51,664 bases of DNA from Granulicella sp. (GCA_003138795.1 PLHC01000066.1:87453-139116), one strand, 5' to 3'. Counted from the first letter of the stretch, positions 1-10,067 are shown. Numbers and translations: made by a program. Notes: generated from the sequence alone by a model not told the origin.

Positions 1-96
1 ATTCTTACACCCGGAGAGGCTTCGGTGTCAGCCAAACCTCTTCGAGGCATGATCCCAGCGAGGATGCTATGTCCCTCACACGATCAAAGCATCGAA

Positions 97-1143
97 TTAG
101 CTCTGCGCTTGCATGAGTTCTGCCAAAACTTCGCGGCTGGGGCGCACGCGATCCGCAGACAAGGTCGACAGAGGATCGTCGACCATGTTGAGCCGTGACG
201 CGAAGTCCAGTTCTTGCGTGTTGACATAGAAGACGCCCGTAAGAACCTCCCCCTTCTCATGCGTCTCCATCAACATATTCACGGCGCCTGCCTTGTCGGT
301 GGGAGTATAGTCTTCATGCAGTTTGCGGAGTCGCAAGTGAGAGCCGTCATGCAGTTGAACGTCGACAGTGGTGTTGGGATCGTACTCGACTGCGATGTCC
401 TCATGAGAAGCGATAAAGCCAGTTTCATTGACTAGTTCGTCATGCTCCTTCATGTACTTGTAGCTCTTGGTTGACCCGTCGTGGTCGTTGAATGTGACAC
501 AGGGTGAGATAATGTCGAGCAAGACGGTACCTTTATGGGCGATGGCGGCCTTCAACATAGCCGAAAGCTGCTTCTTGTCTCCGGAGAAAGAGCGGCCAAC
601 GAAAGTCGCCCCCATCTGGATTGCAAGCGCACAGACATCGATCGGTGGCAGATCATTTACAACGCCGGTCTTTAACTTCGATCCAATATCGGCAGTTGCG
701 GAAAACTGTCCCTTGGTCAGCCCGTAAACACCATTGTCTTCAAGGATGTAAATCATGGGGACATTGCGTCGGAGCAGATGAACAAACTGGCCCATTCCTA
801 TCGATGCAGTATCTCCATCCCCGCTGACGCCGATGGCCCGCATGGTCTTATTGGCAAGCAAGGCACCCGTGGCCACCGAAGGCATACGTCCGTGCACAGA
901 GTTGAAGCTGAAGGAGCGGGACATGAAGTAGGCTAGCGATTTGGAGGAGCAGCCAATACCACTGATCTTCATGATGCGTTCCGGTTGAACGCCCATCTCA
1001 TAAAAAGCTTCGAGGAGACGTTCCGCGACAGCATTGTGTCCGCAGCCGGCGCAAAGTGTTGACTTGCTGCCGCGGTAATCCAAAATCTGGAGTCCAATGC
1101 TATTTGTTTTGGCTGGTGCTGAACTAACTGGTGTGGTCGACAT
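97..1143 (-). CDS. korB: 2-oxoacid:ferredoxin oxidoreductase, beta (TPP-binding) subunit
   Basis: The product (348 aa) is the thiamine-diphosphate subunit of a two-subunit 2-oxoacid:ferredoxin oxidoreductase. It decarboxylates a 2-oxoacid such as 2-oxoglutarate with CoA and passes electrons to ferredoxin in the cytoplasm. Visible signatures are the N-terminal LCAGCGHNAV segment, GIGCSSK with its conserved Cys, and the TPP/Mg motif SGDGDTASIG followed by EDNGVYGLTKGQ. Length fits the KorB family. The ATG at 1143 lies 2 nt after the korA stop, so the two genes form one unit. Exact substrate (2-oxoglutarate, pyruvate or branched-chain oxoacid) cannot be decided by eye; I favour 2-oxoglutarate because a separate pyruvate enzyme (nifJ) sits next door. 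Confidence 0.9.
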   Translation of the reverse strand: MSTTPVSSAPAKTNSIGLQILDYRGSKSTLCAGCGHNAVAERLLEAFYEMGVQPERIMKISGIGCSSKSLAYFMSRSFSFNSVHGRMPSVATGALLANKTMRAIGVSGDGDTASIGMGQFVHLLRRNVPMIYILEDNGVYGLTKGQFSATADIGSKLKTGVVNDLPPIDVCALAIQMGATFVGRSFSGDKKQLSAMLKAAIAHKGTVLLDIISPCVTFNDHDGSTKSYKYMKEHDELVNETGFIASHEDIAVEYDPNTTVDVQLHDGSHLRLRKLHEDYTPTDKAGAVNMLMETHEKGEVLTGVFYVNTQELDFASRLNMVDDPLSTLSADRVRPSREVLAELMQAQS

Positions 1144-1145
1144 GA

Positions 1146-2999
1146 TTATTTGTTTGCTCCTTCGTGTGAGGCGATTGCCTTGGTAACTGAGCGTGCGTCG
1201 ATGGGTAGCCCATTGTAGTGTGTGATGGAATGCAGCTTTGTAGCATAGGCTGGATCGAGATCGATCTTCAGCAGATTTAGAAGCTGACCGTCGCGGTTCT
1301 GCTCGACGACATAGACCGTCTCGTGCCGGGCGACAAACTCATCCACCTCCTGCGTAAACGGGTAAGCGCGGACGCGGAGGTAATCGGTTGCAATCTTCGA
1401 TTCACGCTCCAACTGGTCACGGCTCTCGAGCACTGCGCAGTCGCTGGTGCCATATGCGATGATGCCGATCTTCTGTTTGCCACTGCCGTCCAGGATGGGT
1501 TTGGGAACCAGAGTCTTTGCGGTTTCGAACTTGCGAACCAGCCGCTCCATGTTGTCCTGGTACACTTCCGGCCGCTCGGAGTAGAGCGCCTTCTCGTTCT
1601 TGCCGGTGCCGCGGGTGAAGTAGGCGGCGGAGGGATGATCCGTGCCGGGGATGGTGCGATATGCAATCCCGTCACCGTCAACGTCCTTGTACCGCGAGAA
1701 TCCACCGAGTTCCTCGAGTTGTTTGGCGTTGAGGACCTTACCACGGTTGATTGGCTTCTCGGGATAGACGAAAGGCTCCGACATCCAGTTGTTCATACCG
1801 AGATCGAGGTCCAGGAGAACGAAGATCGGGGTTTGCAGTTGCTCCGCAAGGTCGAAGGCCTGAATTCCGAACTCAAAGCACTCCTTGACCGATCCCGGAA
1901 GCAGAAGGACGTGTTTCGTATCCCCATGGGAGAGTCCTGCGATAGACCTGATATCGCCCTGCGCGGTGCGAGTGGGTAGTCCCGTGGAGGGACCGGTCCG
2001 CTGGACATCGAAGATGACGCCAGGGATCTCGGCGAAGTAGCCGAGGCCGGCGAACTCCGCCATAAGGGATATTCCGGGCCCTGAGGTCGCGGTCATTGAC
2101 CGGGCACCAGCCCATCCAGCACCGAGCACCATGCCAATTGCGGCAAGTTCATCTTCGGCCTGTACGACTGCGAAGCTCGCCTTGCCATCTTTCTCGACAC
2201 GGTACTGCTTCAGGTACTTGATGAGGTCTTCGACAATACTAGTCGACGGTGTGATGGGGTACCAGCCAACGACAGTGACACCGGCGAACAGTGCACCCAT
2301 GGCGGCAGCGGCATTGCCATCGATGATGATCTTGCCCTGTGTGGCATTCATTGGCTCGACAACAAGCGGATCCTGCTTGGTCAACGTACTGGCGGCATAG
2401 TCGAAACCAAGCTGGACAGCATTCCAGTTCAGATCGGCTACTGCGGTCTTTTTAGAAAATTGCTTGCGGACGATACTCTCTAGGCCCTTGAGGTCGATCG
2501 ACAGCAGTTGAGCAGCAACACCTACATAGACCATGTTCTTGATCAGCTTGCGAACCTTCATCTCCGCGCCCGTGGCCGCGACCAACCGGTCGAAAGGAAC
2601 TGGATAATAGGTCAGATCGGAGCGCAGATCGGTGAGATTGAAAGCTTCGTCATAGATGACTGACCCACCGGTCGGCAGCGTACGGATGTCCTCCTCCACG
2701 CTCTCAAGATTTATGGCGATCAAGAGATCGATCTCGTTCTTGCGTGCCACCCATCCGTGACGGTTGACACGAATGACGAACCAGGTAGGCATTCCAGCGA
2801 TATTAGAAGGAAAAAGATTCTTGCCCGATACAGGTACGCCCATGTTGAAGATGCTGCGGAGAAGAATGCTATTGGCGGATTGTGAACCTGAGCCGTTGAC
2901 AGTTGCAATTTGGATCGAGAAATCGTTCACGATTTTCTTCGAGTGAGCCAAAGAGTCTGCGATTGGCTGGCTCTGAACAGCGAGAGTACTGGTAACCAT
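1146..2999 (-). CDS. korA: 2-oxoacid:ferredoxin oxidoreductase, fused gamma-alpha subunit
   Basis: The product (617 aa) is the partner of the downstream beta subunit. The N-terminal third (to about residue 200) resembles the gamma domain of the family, with the SGSQSANSILLR segment typical of gamma domains. From about residue 225 comes the pyrimidine-binding alpha domain with GNAAAAMGALFAGV, WYPITPSTSI and the EDELAAIGMVLGAGWAGAR segment that shapes the active site. The ATG at 2999 has a GGAAGGA ribosome site about 8 nt upstream. Gamma-alpha fusion is normal in bacterial KorA. The alpha/beta pair without its own ferredoxin subunit implies a separate soluble ferredoxin as acceptor; FdxB and FdxN in the nif operons are candidates (inference). 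Confidence 0.9.
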   Translation of the reverse strand: MVTSTLAVQSQPIADSLAHSKKIVNDFSIQIATVNGSGSQSANSILLRSIFNMGVPVSGKNLFPSNIAGMPTWFVIRVNRHGWVARKNEIDLLIAINLESVEEDIRTLPTGGSVIYDEAFNLTDLRSDLTYYPVPFDRLVAATGAEMKVRKLIKNMVYVGVAAQLLSIDLKGLESIVRKQFSKKTAVADLNWNAVQLGFDYAASTLTKQDPLVVEPMNATQGKIIIDGNAAAAMGALFAGVTVVGWYPITPSTSIVEDLIKYLKQYRVEKDGKASFAVVQAEDELAAIGMVLGAGWAGARSMTATSGPGISLMAEFAGLGYFAEIPGVIFDVQRTGPSTGLPTRTAQGDIRSIAGLSHGDTKHVLLLPGSVKECFEFGIQAFDLAEQLQTPIFVLLDLDLGMNNWMSEPFVYPEKPINRGKVLNAKQLEELGGFSRYKDVDGDGIAYRTIPGTDHPSAAYFTRGTGKNEKALYSERPEVYQDNMERLVRKFETAKTLVPKPILDGSGKQKIGIIAYGTSDCAVLESRDQLERESKIATDYLRVRAYPFTQEVDEFVARHETVYVVEQNRDGQLLNLLKIDLDPAYATKLHSITHYNGLPIDARSVTKAIASHEGANK

Positions 3000-3386
3000 T
3001 TAAAAATCCTTCCATCATCCATTTTATTTTGATAGAGTTCAGCGGAATGTCAGGCGAGATAATTGCTGGCTTACAGCCCCAATATTCCCGCGGTCGCTTG
3101 GCGGCCGTCCATCTAATTCACGTCATTAGAATTGTAGTCCACCCGCATGACCGTCTGCCACAGAGGATAGGCGCTAATCGCCTTAATATCGTTACACCGA
3201 TCAACGCCGGATGCATCCGCAATAAACCAGCGATTGAGACTGCGATGCATCTCTTGGATCGAGCAACGCTCGCGTTCGCCCATCCAAGCGGACCAAGTCC
3301 ATCTTCTCGGTCGTAAGATATGGGATGCGATGGGTTAAAAGGGCCGAAACGCTTCAGATTGAAATAGTTGGCGCCCACTTCGCTGA
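3000..3386. other. Intergenic gap between korA and nifJ, no gene recognised
   Basis: This 387-bp gap separates the nifJ stop from the korA start, both on the minus strand. It holds overlapping short open frames on both strands, none with a recognisable product. The only clear element is the korA ribosome site next to 2999. I found no -24/-12 promoter of the GCAA-N8-CCA type (minus strand) and no strong hairpin. A gap this long between co-oriented genes suggests that korAB has its own promoter here. Confidence 0.6.
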
Positions 3387-6300
3387 TCATTCGGCGCCTC
3401 TTGTTCCCACAAGCAGGGCATCCCCCACCGGTTCCGGCGGGGTTATATGCCGAGATTCGAAGCGTCCCGCAATAGCGGCCCGGTCAAAGTACACCCGCCA
3501 CTCACGCTCAACATCGTTTTGGGCTTCGTCTAGAAGTTTTTTGGCGGCATCAGGATCGCTGCGCGCCAACATGGTGTAACGAGCCTCGTGATAGCGGTAT
3601 TCCTCAAGCGAAATGGACGGCGCTTTGGAGTCGAGTTGAAAGGGATTCTTGCCTTGATCCCGGAGCGCTGGATTGTATCGCATTAACGGCCAGTAGCCCG
3701 AAAGCACAGCATTTTTCTGCTGCTCCATGCCCTGGGCGAGATCATACCCATGGGCGATGCAGTGACTGTAGGCAATGATGAGCGCAGGACCGTTGTACGC
3801 CTCGGCCTCCTGAAATGCCTTGATGGTCTGCATGTCGCCGCCGCCCATGGCAACGCGTGCGACATACACCGAACCGTAGCTGACGGCCTCCATCGCAAGA
3901 TCTTTCTTGCTGGTAAGCTTGCCTCCTGCGGCGAACTTGGCGACCGCGCCCCGCGGCGTTGCCTTGGACATCTGACCACCGGTGTTGGAATAGGTCTCGG
4001 TATCGAGCACCAGGACCTTGACGTTTTTGCCGGAACCAAGCACATGGTCGAGTCCACCGAAACCAATGTCATAGGCCCAGCCATCACCACCCACGAGCCA
4101 GACGCTCTTGCGCACCAGGGAGTCGGCCACCGTTAGCAAAGTGCGGGCCTGCGTTGAGTCCACACCGGTCAATTTGCCCCGGACGAGCAGCACGCGCTCG
4201 CGTTGTGCATCGATCCCACCCTCGCTGGATTGGTCGGCGGATAGGATGGCAGTCACGAGATCGTCACCAACCCTTGGCGCAAGTTGCCGTAGCAGTTCCT
4301 CTGCGTACTCCTTCTGCTGGTCGAGCGCCAACCGCATGCCCAAACCGAACTCCGCATTGTCTTCAAAGAGAGAGTTCGACCACGTCGGTCCGCGTCCGCT
4401 CTTGTTCGCGGTGTAGGGAGTGGTAGGAAGGTTGCCACCATAGATCGAAGAGCAGCCTGTGGCATTCGCAATAAAGAGCCGATCGCCAAAGAGTTGCGTG
4501 AGCAGTTTGATGTAAGGTGTTTCGCCGCAGCCTGCGCAGGCGCCAGAGAACTCAAAGAGAGGATCGAGGAGTTGAATGTCCTTAACTTGGGTGTGAGACA
4601 GCCGTTTGCGGTCTACCGAAGGCAAGGACTCGAAGAAGCTCCAGTTCTTCGCTTCAGTCTCACGTAGAGGAGCCTGCATCTCCATATTGAGCGCCTTGTG
4701 GTTCGGTTCGCTCTTGCTCGTTACGGGGCAGATCTCCACGCAAATATGGCAGCCGGTGCAGTCCTCGGGTGCGACCTGTAGCGTGTAGAGCTCCTCCTCC
4801 ATGCCACGCCATCTGGGCTTGGCGCTCTTGAATGTCTCTGGCGCGCCGGACAGTAGCGCAGAATCATAGACCTTGGCGCGGATAACCGCATGGGGGCAAA
4901 CCAGCACGCACTTTCCGCACTGGATGCACAGATCCCTGTCCCAGACGGGAATTATCTGGGCGATATTGCGCTTCTCCCAATGCGCGGTTCCGGTGGGAAA
5001 CGTTCCTCCGGGCGGCAACGCGCTCACTGGCAGCAAATCCCCACGGCCTGCCGCCATCTCACCCAGAACATCGTGGACGAAGCTGGGCGCCTCCATGGGA
5101 AACATGGGAAGAATGTCAAAGGTGGCGCTGACCTGCTCCGGCAGCTTTACTGGATGCAGACGGGCAAGGGCCGCATCGACAGCTGCAAAGTTCTGCATCA
5201 CCACGTCGCCACGTTTGCCGTAAGTCTTTTTAATGGCCTTCTTGATCTGCTCAATCGCTTCGTCGCGCGGCAACACGCCGCTAATGGCGAAGAAGCAGGT
5301 CTGCATGATGGTGTTGATGCGGTTGCCCATCCCCGTTTCACGAGCTACGGAATCGCCATCGATGACGTAGAACTGGAGCTTCTTTGCGAGAATCGTCGCC
5401 TGCGTCGTTCGCGGCAGATGCGACCACACCTCGTCCGGTCCGTAGGGCGAGTTCAGTAGAAAGATAGCTCCCGGAGCGGCCGCAGTGAGAATATCCATGC
5501 GCTCCAGGAAGGAAAACTGATGGCAAGCCACAAAATTGGCCTTGCTGATGAGGTACGTCGAACGAATGGGCTCTGGGCCAAAGCGCAGATGGGATGTCGT
5601 GACCGAACCGGACTTCTTCGAGTCGTAGACGAAGTAGCCCTGGACATAGTTCGACGTCTCCGAACCGATGATTTTGATGGAGTTCTTGTTGGCCCCTACC
5701 GTCCCATCTGAGCCCAGGCCGTAGAACATGGCGCGCACAGTGCGCGGATCTTCCGTGGAAAAGTCAGGATCGTAATCCAGGCTGGTGTGGGTCACGTCGT
5801 CCTGAATCCCGATGGTGAAATGATTCTTCGGGCGCGACTTTTTCAACTCATCAAAGATCCCCTTGACCATGGCCGGAGTGAACTCTTTGGAAGAAAGTCC
5901 ATACCGTCCACCCACAACCCGCGGATGTTGTGCAAACCGCGGCGAGTCCCCGAAGAATGACTCACTCAACGCAGCGACGACATCCTGGTAGAGCGGCTCG
6001 CCGAGTGCGCCCGGCTCCTTGGTTCGGTCAAGTACCGCAATTGACTTTACGGTGTCCGGAAGTGCTGCAACAAAAGCATCGGCAGCAAAGGGTCGGTAAA
6101 GACGGACCTTGAGCAAGCCAAGCTTTTCCCCCTGCGCATTGAGGCTGCTAATCGCTTCTTCTGCCGCCCCCGCGCCCGATCCCATCAGAACAAGGACGCG
6201 CTCAGCATCAGCAGCGCCAACATAATCGAACAGATGATAGGCCCGTCCAGTCAGGCTCGCAAATCGGTCCATCGCCGTCTGAACAATCGCTGGGCAAGCC

Positions 6301-7013
6301 CGATAAAAGGGGTTGCAGGCCTCGCGTGCCTGAAAAAAGACGTCCGGATTCTGGGCCGTGCCACGCAGAATGGGGTAGTCGGAGCTGAGGGCACGCTCGC
6401 GATGGGCTAGAACAAACTTCTCCTCGAGCAGAGCTCGAATGGTCTCATCCGAGATCGCGATCGCCTTGTTGATCTCGTGCGACGTGCGGAAGCCGTCGAA
6501 AAAATGCATGAAGGGAATGCGCGCCTCAAGCGTGGCGATGTGGGCAATCAGGGCAAGGTCGCCAGCCTCCTGCACCGAGTTGGATGCGAGCATCGCATAC
6601 CCTGTCGACCTGCAGGCCATGACATCCGAGTGGTCGCCAAATATGGACAGCGCATGCGTGGCAATGGACCTTGCTGTGACATGAATGACGTTGGACGTTA
6701 GTTCCCCCGCTATCTTGAACAAATTGGGGATCATCAGCAGCAAGCCTTGCGATGCCGTAAACGTAGTACTGAAGGCACCAGCCTGAAGGGCTCCGTGCAT
6801 GGCGCCAGCCGCCCCGCCTTCACTCTCCATTTCGGCGATCAGCGGTACAGTACCCCAAATATTCTTCCGCCCCGTCTGCTGCCACTCGTCTGCCCACTCC
6901 GCCATCGTGGATGATGGGGTGATAGGGTAGATTGCGATGACTTGCGCAAGCCGGTAAGCCACCGAAGCCACTGCTTCATTACCGTCAAGGATCACCGTTT
7001 GTTGATCGTCCAT
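3387..7013 (-). CDS. nifJ: Pyruvate:ferredoxin (flavodoxin) oxidoreductase
   Basis: This single-chain homodimeric enzyme (1208 aa from the chosen start) converts pyruvate and CoA to acetyl-CoA and CO2 while reducing ferredoxin or flavodoxin. Domains in order: pyrimidine domain with DGNEAVASVAYRLAQ and IYPITPSS at the N terminus; gamma domain around residues 430-620 with FYGLGSDGTVGANKNSIKI; a two-cluster ferredoxin domain with CIQCGKCVLVCP and CTGCHICVEICP; and a C-terminal TPP domain with CAGCGETPYIK and GGDGWAYDIGFGG. A GTG start at 7079 is possible, but the ATG at 7013 has a good AGGTGA ribosome site and matches where family members begin. It is divergent from nuoA across about 107 bp. In several diazotrophs NifJ feeds electrons to nitrogenase; no sigma54 promoter is visible here. 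Confidence 0.95.
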   Translation of the reverse strand: MDDQQTVILDGNEAVASVAYRLAQVIAIYPITPSSTMAEWADEWQQTGRKNIWGTVPLIAEMESEGGAAGAMHGALQAGAFSTTFTASQGLLLMIPNLFKIAGELTSNVIHVTARSIATHALSIFGDHSDVMACRSTGYAMLASNSVQEAGDLALIAHIATLEARIPFMHFFDGFRTSHEINKAIAISDETIRALLEEKFVLAHRERALSSDYPILRGTAQNPDVFFQAREACNPFYRACPAIVQTAMDRFASLTGRAYHLFDYVGAADAERVLVLMGSGAGAAEEAISSLNAQGEKLGLLKVRLYRPFAADAFVAALPDTVKSIAVLDRTKEPGALGEPLYQDVVAALSESFFGDSPRFAQHPRVVGGRYGLSSKEFTPAMVKGIFDELKKSRPKNHFTIGIQDDVTHTSLDYDPDFSTEDPRTVRAMFYGLGSDGTVGANKNSIKIIGSETSNYVQGYFVYDSKKSGSVTTSHLRFGPEPIRSTYLISKANFVACHQFSFLERMDILTAAAPGAIFLLNSPYGPDEVWSHLPRTTQATILAKKLQFYVIDGDSVARETGMGNRINTIMQTCFFAISGVLPRDEAIEQIKKAIKKTYGKRGDVVMQNFAAVDAALARLHPVKLPEQVSATFDILPMFPMEAPSFVHDVLGEMAAGRGDLLPVSALPPGGTFPTGTAHWEKRNIAQIIPVWDRDLCIQCGKCVLVCPHAVIRAKVYDSALLSGAPETFKSAKPRWRGMEEELYTLQVAPEDCTGCHICVEICPVTSKSEPNHKALNMEMQAPLRETEAKNWSFFESLPSVDRKRLSHTQVKDIQLLDPLFEFSGACAGCGETPYIKLLTQLFGDRLFIANATGCSSIYGGNLPTTPYTANKSGRGPTWSNSLFEDNAEFGLGMRLALDQQKEYAEELLRQLAPRVGDDLVTAILSADQSSEGGIDAQRERVLLVRGKLTGVDSTQARTLLTVADSLVRKSVWLVGGDGWAYDIGFGGLDHVLGSGKNVKVLVLDTETYSNTGGQMSKATPRGAVAKFAAGGKLTSKKDLAMEAVSYGSVYVARVAMGGGDMQTIKAFQEAEAYNGPALIIAYSHCIAHGYDLAQGMEQQKNAVLSGYWPLMRYNPALRDQGKNPFQLDSKAPSISLEEYRYHEARYTMLARSDPDAAKKLLDEAQNDVEREWRVYFDRAAIAGRFESRHITPPEPVGDALLVGTRGAE

Positions 7014-7063
7014 ACAGTCACCTGTCAACTGTCTGCCATTTTCAGCCAGTGGGCGATCATCGG

Positions 7064-7081
7064 TTGTGACGTTCGTCACAA
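7064..7081. promoter_or_regulatory. Near-perfect palindrome in the nifJ/nuoA divergent promoter region
   Basis: The 18-bp sequence TTGTGACGTTCGTCACAA has 8-bp perfect arms around a TT centre. Its core matches the CRP-type consensus TGTGA-N6-TCACA and, equally, the NifA upstream site TGT-N10-ACA. It lies between the divergent nifJ and nuoA starts. The same 7-bp arms (TGTGACG and CGTCACA) recur at 11920-11935. No -24/-12 promoter lies at the right distance, so a CRP/FNR-family dimer is the likelier ligand (inference). Confidence 0.65.
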
Positions 7082-7120
7082 GTCATTTTTTTGCCATCTG
7101 GTAATGTTGTACACAGAACT

Positions 7121-7492
7121 ATGACAAACCATCTCTATCTGCCTGTTATCGTGCTGTTGATCGGAGGCGCCGGCTTCGCTATCGGGCCTATAGTGCTGGC
7201 GTGGATCTGGGCGAAGAAGTTCTCTCCGCAGAAATCCGGACCAAGCAAGAATGCCATCTATGAGTGCGGGCTGGAATCTACCGGGGACGCCTGGATTAAA
7301 TTCAAAACGGGCTATTACATCTATGCGATCATCTTTCTGGTCTTCGACGTGGAAGCAGTCTTTCTTCTGCCGTTTGCTGTAGCGTTTGGCGGTTTCACTG
7401 CAGCAGAATCCATCGACATGCTGGTTTTTCTACTCTTGCTGGTTGGAGGCCTTGTCTGGGCCTGCCAGAAGAACGTGTTGAGCTGGACCTAA
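7121..7492 (+). CDS. nuoA: NADH-quinone-oxidoreductase-type complex I subunit A
   Basis: The product (123 aa) is a small three-helix membrane subunit at the junction between the peripheral and membrane arms of complex I. It shows the family pattern: a first helix (VIVLLIGGAGFAI), then the cytoplasmic loop with YECGLESTGDAW, then helices with FLVFDVEAVFLLP. The ATG at 7121 was chosen over an upstream TTG at 7091 because family members begin just before helix 1. It is the first gene of a 12-gene operon with two NuoM-type subunits and no nuoEFG. Confidence 0.92.
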   Translation: MTNHLYLPVIVLLIGGAGFAIGPIVLAWIWAKKFSPQKSGPSKNAIYECGLESTGDAWIKFKTGYYIYAIIFLVFDVEAVFLLPFAVAFGGFTAAESIDMLVFLLLLVGGLVWACQKNVLSWT

Positions 7493-7568
7493 CCGTAGCG
7501 CGGATAAACTCTTTAGTGCACCGGCGCGATAAACCGATTGAGCGTTGACTTTAGAAGGCTTTGAGTAC

Positions 7569-8210
7569 ATGGATGAACAACTAAAGAGCGAGTTGGGACG
7601 GCAGGGAGTTGTTGCCACGTCTCTTCAGGAACTCTACAACTGGGGTCGCAAATGTTCTGTGTGGCCGCTGAACTTCGGCCTTGCCTGCTGCGCCATCGAG
7701 ATGATAGCCGCGACCATGGCGCGCTATGACCTCGCCCGCTTCGGCGCCGAGGTCTTCCGCCCCTCTCCCCGGCAGGCGGATCTAATGATTGTTGCCGGCA
7801 CGGTGACCAAAAAAATGGCGCCACAAGTCGTGCGGCTCTATAACCAGATGGCGGAGCCGAAATATGTGATCTCCATGGGCGCATGTGCCATCTCCGGTGG
7901 CCCATTCAAGCAGGGTTACAATGTGCTCAAAGGAATCGACCGTTACATCCCTGTGGATGTCTACATTCCTGGATGTCCGCCGCGGCCAGAGGCGCTGATC
8001 GACGCGTTTCTGCTGTTGCAGAAGATGATCGACGAACAGCGCCTGACCGGACCGAACAGGCCGCGTCATTTGAATGCCGATTTACCAAGTGAATTTATCG
8101 TGCCGGAGTTTGGAGCGCACGATCTCGTACCGCCGCAAAATCCCGAAGTATGGAAAGTTCCTCTCGTCAACATTTCAATTGCAGGCAAGAATGAATCTGG
8201 AAGAGATTAA
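7569..8210 (+). CDS. nuoB: Complex I subunit B (N2 cluster)
   Basis: The product (213 aa) carries the terminal 4Fe-4S cluster N2 that reduces quinone. Ligands are visible as the tandem cysteines in [11 protein letters not shown], the Cys in MGACAISGG and the Cys in [10 protein letters not shown]. The ATG at 7569 has an AGAAGG ribosome site about 10 nt upstream, so an upstream TTG at 7545 is less likely. The C-terminal tail of roughly 45 residues after the core ([15 protein letters not shown]) is longer than in many NuoB proteins. The gene overlaps nuoC by 20 nt, which points to translational coupling. Confidence 0.93.
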   Translation: MDEQLKSELGRQGVVATSLQELYNWGRKCSVWPLNFGLACCAIEMIAATMARYDLARFGAEVFRPSPRQADLMIVAGTVTKKMAPQVVRLYNQMAEPKYVISMGACAISGGPFKQGYNVLKGIDRYIPVDVYIPGCPPRPEALIDAFLLLQKMIDEQRLTGPNRPRHLNADLPSEFIVPEFGAHDLVPPQNPEVWKVPLVNISIAGKNESGRD

Positions 8211-8823
8211 GTCCGAAATCGAGGCTAACGTTCCCGGCTGCTCGCTGGAGATCATTCCCAACGGTAGCCCATCTGGTCAGCATTCCCTGCTGGTCGACCC
8301 CGATCACGCGTTTGCGGTGGCTGGCTTCCTGCGGGACGCTGCAAATCTGCGGCTCGATTACTGCTCTAACGTCACTGGCGTCGATTGGCCGGCCAAAGAG
8401 GTCTCCACAAAGGTCAAGACGAAGAAGGTCGTCGATGGTGTGGAACAAGAGGTCGACGAGGTTCTAAAGACCCAGTCTGGCGGGTATTTGGAAGCGGTAT
8501 ACCACCTTTTCTCCGTCGAGCAACGGCAGGGACCAGTGGTTCTTAGGATGCGAACTGAAGACCGCGCTGACCGTGTTCATCTGCCTTCCCTAACCCCGGT
8601 CTGGCGGAGTGCGGATTATCAGGAGCGCGAAATATTTGACCTGTTTGGAATCATCTTCGACGGTCATCCGGATCTGCGTCGACTCCTCATGTGGGAGGGG
8701 TTTGAAGACCATCCGATGCGCAGAGATTACGTCGACCCTGACGATTACGAATATGAGCCAACGGCCCACGATGAAGTGCTGAAGCGGGCCAAGGAGCACC
8801 TTAGTGCGGAGGGAGGGCTATGA
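8191..8823 (+). CDS. nuoC: Complex I subunit C (30 kDa type)
   Basis: The product (210 aa) is the 30-kDa-type peripheral subunit that packs against NuoD at the quinone site. It has the family segment [18 protein letters not shown] and the C-terminal [17 protein letters not shown]. An acidic/lysine-rich insert ([16 protein letters not shown], about residues 75-92) interrupts the core. I chose the ATG at 8191, inside the end of nuoB, because a longer frame starting at 8074 would overlap nuoB extensively and adds no conserved sequence. The stop overlaps the nuoD start (ATGA). NuoC and NuoD are separate, not fused as in E. coli. Confidence 0.9.
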   Translation: MNLEEIKSEIEANVPGCSLEIIPNGSPSGQHSLLVDPDHAFAVAGFLRDAANLRLDYCSNVTGVDWPAKEVSTKVKTKKVVDGVEQEVDEVLKTQSGGYLEAVYHLFSVEQRQGPVVLRMRTEDRADRVHLPSLTPVWRSADYQEREIFDLFGIIFDGHPDLRRLLMWEGFEDHPMRRDYVDPDDYEYEPTAHDEVLKRAKEHLSAEGGL

Positions 8824-9980
8824 GCGTCTTGACAGAGGCCCCTGTAGATTTGACCCCAAGCCAATCCGATGATCGCACCGACAGCCAACTGCTGGAAGTT
8901 TCGATGGGGCCGCAGCATCCCTCCACGCACGGCGTCTTTCGCATGGATGTCGCCTTGGACGGTGAGCGGGTCGTCAAGCTGAAGCCGGTGTTCGGCTACC
9001 TGCATCGCAATCACGAAAAGATTGCCGAGACTGAAAGCTATCTCGGTTGTATGCCCTACACCGACCGGCTCGACTACATCTGCTCCATCACCAACAACTG
9101 GGCCTACGCTCTTGCCGTCGAAAAGCTGGCGGGCATACAGGTACCGGAACGCGCCGAGTACCTTCGGGTTATTACGGGCGAATTGACCCGGCTGCAGAAC
9201 CATGCCGGCCTGGTCGGATTCCTGATGCAGGACATGGGTGCAAGCGGAACCCCCCTGATGTACGCCTTCCGCGAGCGCGAGAAAATTCTGGACCTGTTTG
9301 AGGCGCTGACCGGGGCCCGCATGATGTGCAATTACATGCGCTTCGGCGGCTGCCGCGTGGACGCGCCCGCCGGCTGGCTGCAGCAGGCACAAAAAGTCAT
9401 AGACGCGTTCCCGCGGTTTCTCGACGAATTTGAACGGCTCCTCGTGAGCAATGAAATTCTCATGGCGCGCACCCAGGGAGTTGGGGTGGTCTCCAGGGAG
9501 CAGGCGGTGAATGCCGGCATCAGCGGGCCAATGGCAAGAGCTTCCGGGGTGAACTATGACCTTCGCAAAGTAGACAAGTATGGCATCTACGATCGCTTCT
9601 CTTTCAGGGTTCCCTTGGGTGAGAACGGCGACGTGTATGACCGGTACATGCTTCGTGTGCTGGAGATGCGGGAGTCGGTCGAGATTCTGAAGCAGGCTAT
9701 GCGCGACGTTCCTTCCGGTCCAATCATGGACCCGAACACGAAGACCCGCGGGTTCCGTCCAAAAGCAGGCGAAGCGTACGGGCGAATCGAAGGACCGAAG
9801 GGTGAGCTTGGCTTTTACCTGATCAGCGATGGATCTTCAAATCCCTATCGCTTTCGCGTGCGTCCTCCGAGCCTGATCAACCTGACACTCTTGGAAGACA
9901 TGTGCCTGGGCCAGAACGTAGCAGACATCGTTATCATTCTGGGCAGCGTAGATATTGTTTTGGGTGAGGTGGATCGTTGA
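8820..9980 (+). CDS. nuoD: Complex I subunit D (49 kDa type)
   Basis: The product (386 aa) forms the quinone-binding cavity with NuoB. It shows the family hallmarks [11 protein letters not shown] (with the quinone-site His), [19 protein letters not shown] and the C-terminal [13 protein letters not shown]. The length is typical. It is translationally coupled to nuoC. In canonical operons nuoE, nuoF and nuoG would follow, but here nuoI comes next after a short gap, so the NADH-oxidising module is missing from this operon. Confidence 0.95.
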   Translation: MSVLTEAPVDLTPSQSDDRTDSQLLEVSMGPQHPSTHGVFRMDVALDGERVVKLKPVFGYLHRNHEKIAETESYLGCMPYTDRLDYICSITNNWAYALAVEKLAGIQVPERAEYLRVITGELTRLQNHAGLVGFLMQDMGASGTPLMYAFREREKILDLFEALTGARMMCNYMRFGGCRVDAPAGWLQQAQKVIDAFPRFLDEFERLLVSNEILMARTQGVGVVSREQAVNAGISGPMARASGVNYDLRKVDKYGIYDRFSFRVPLGENGDVYDRYMLRVLEMRESVEILKQAMRDVPSGPIMDPNTKTRGFRPKAGEAYGRIEGPKGELGFYLISDGSSNPYRFRVRPPSLINLTLLEDMCLGQNVADIVIILGSVDIVLGEVDR

Positions 9981-10067
9981 GTTCGAGTACTAGGTATAAA
10001 GTTATCGGCTTGGGCGATCGCCTTTCGGCGGCTACGCCGTCATGTTGTGACATCGGGGGGGCGACCT
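9981..10067 (+). promoter_or_regulatory. nuoD-nuoI spacer with small hairpin
   Basis: This 87-bp spacer sits where nuoEFG would be in a canonical operon. It contains the palindrome GGCGATCGCC (10013-10022) and a hairpin CGGCG-GCTA-CGCCG (10026-10039), followed by a G-run acting as ribosome site for nuoI. There is no T-tract, so this is not an obvious terminator. No remnant of nuoE, F or G is recognisable. Confidence 0.4.

Noticed and set aside
1-96. Terminator or RNA gene downstream of korB
   Set aside because: Only a weak, interrupted stem (AGAGGCT against AGCC/CCTCT) can be drawn and there is no T-tract; nothing firm can be claimed at the window edge.
3029-3390. Small open frames on both strands in the korA-nifJ gap
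   Set aside because: No ribosome site, no recognisable protein features, and one overlaps the nifJ end.
7014-7063. Possible sigma54 promoter for nifJ (TGGCTGAAAATGGC and TGGCAGACAGTTGA on the minus strand)
   Set aside because: In both cases the spacing between the -24 and -12 parts is one base short and the -12 GC is missing or displaced, so it does not satisfy the strict RpoN spacing.
10013-10022. GGCGATCGCC resembling the cyanobacterial HIP1 repeat
   Set aside because: A single occurrence in a spacer is expected by chance in GC-rich DNA; no repeat family is seen in the window.
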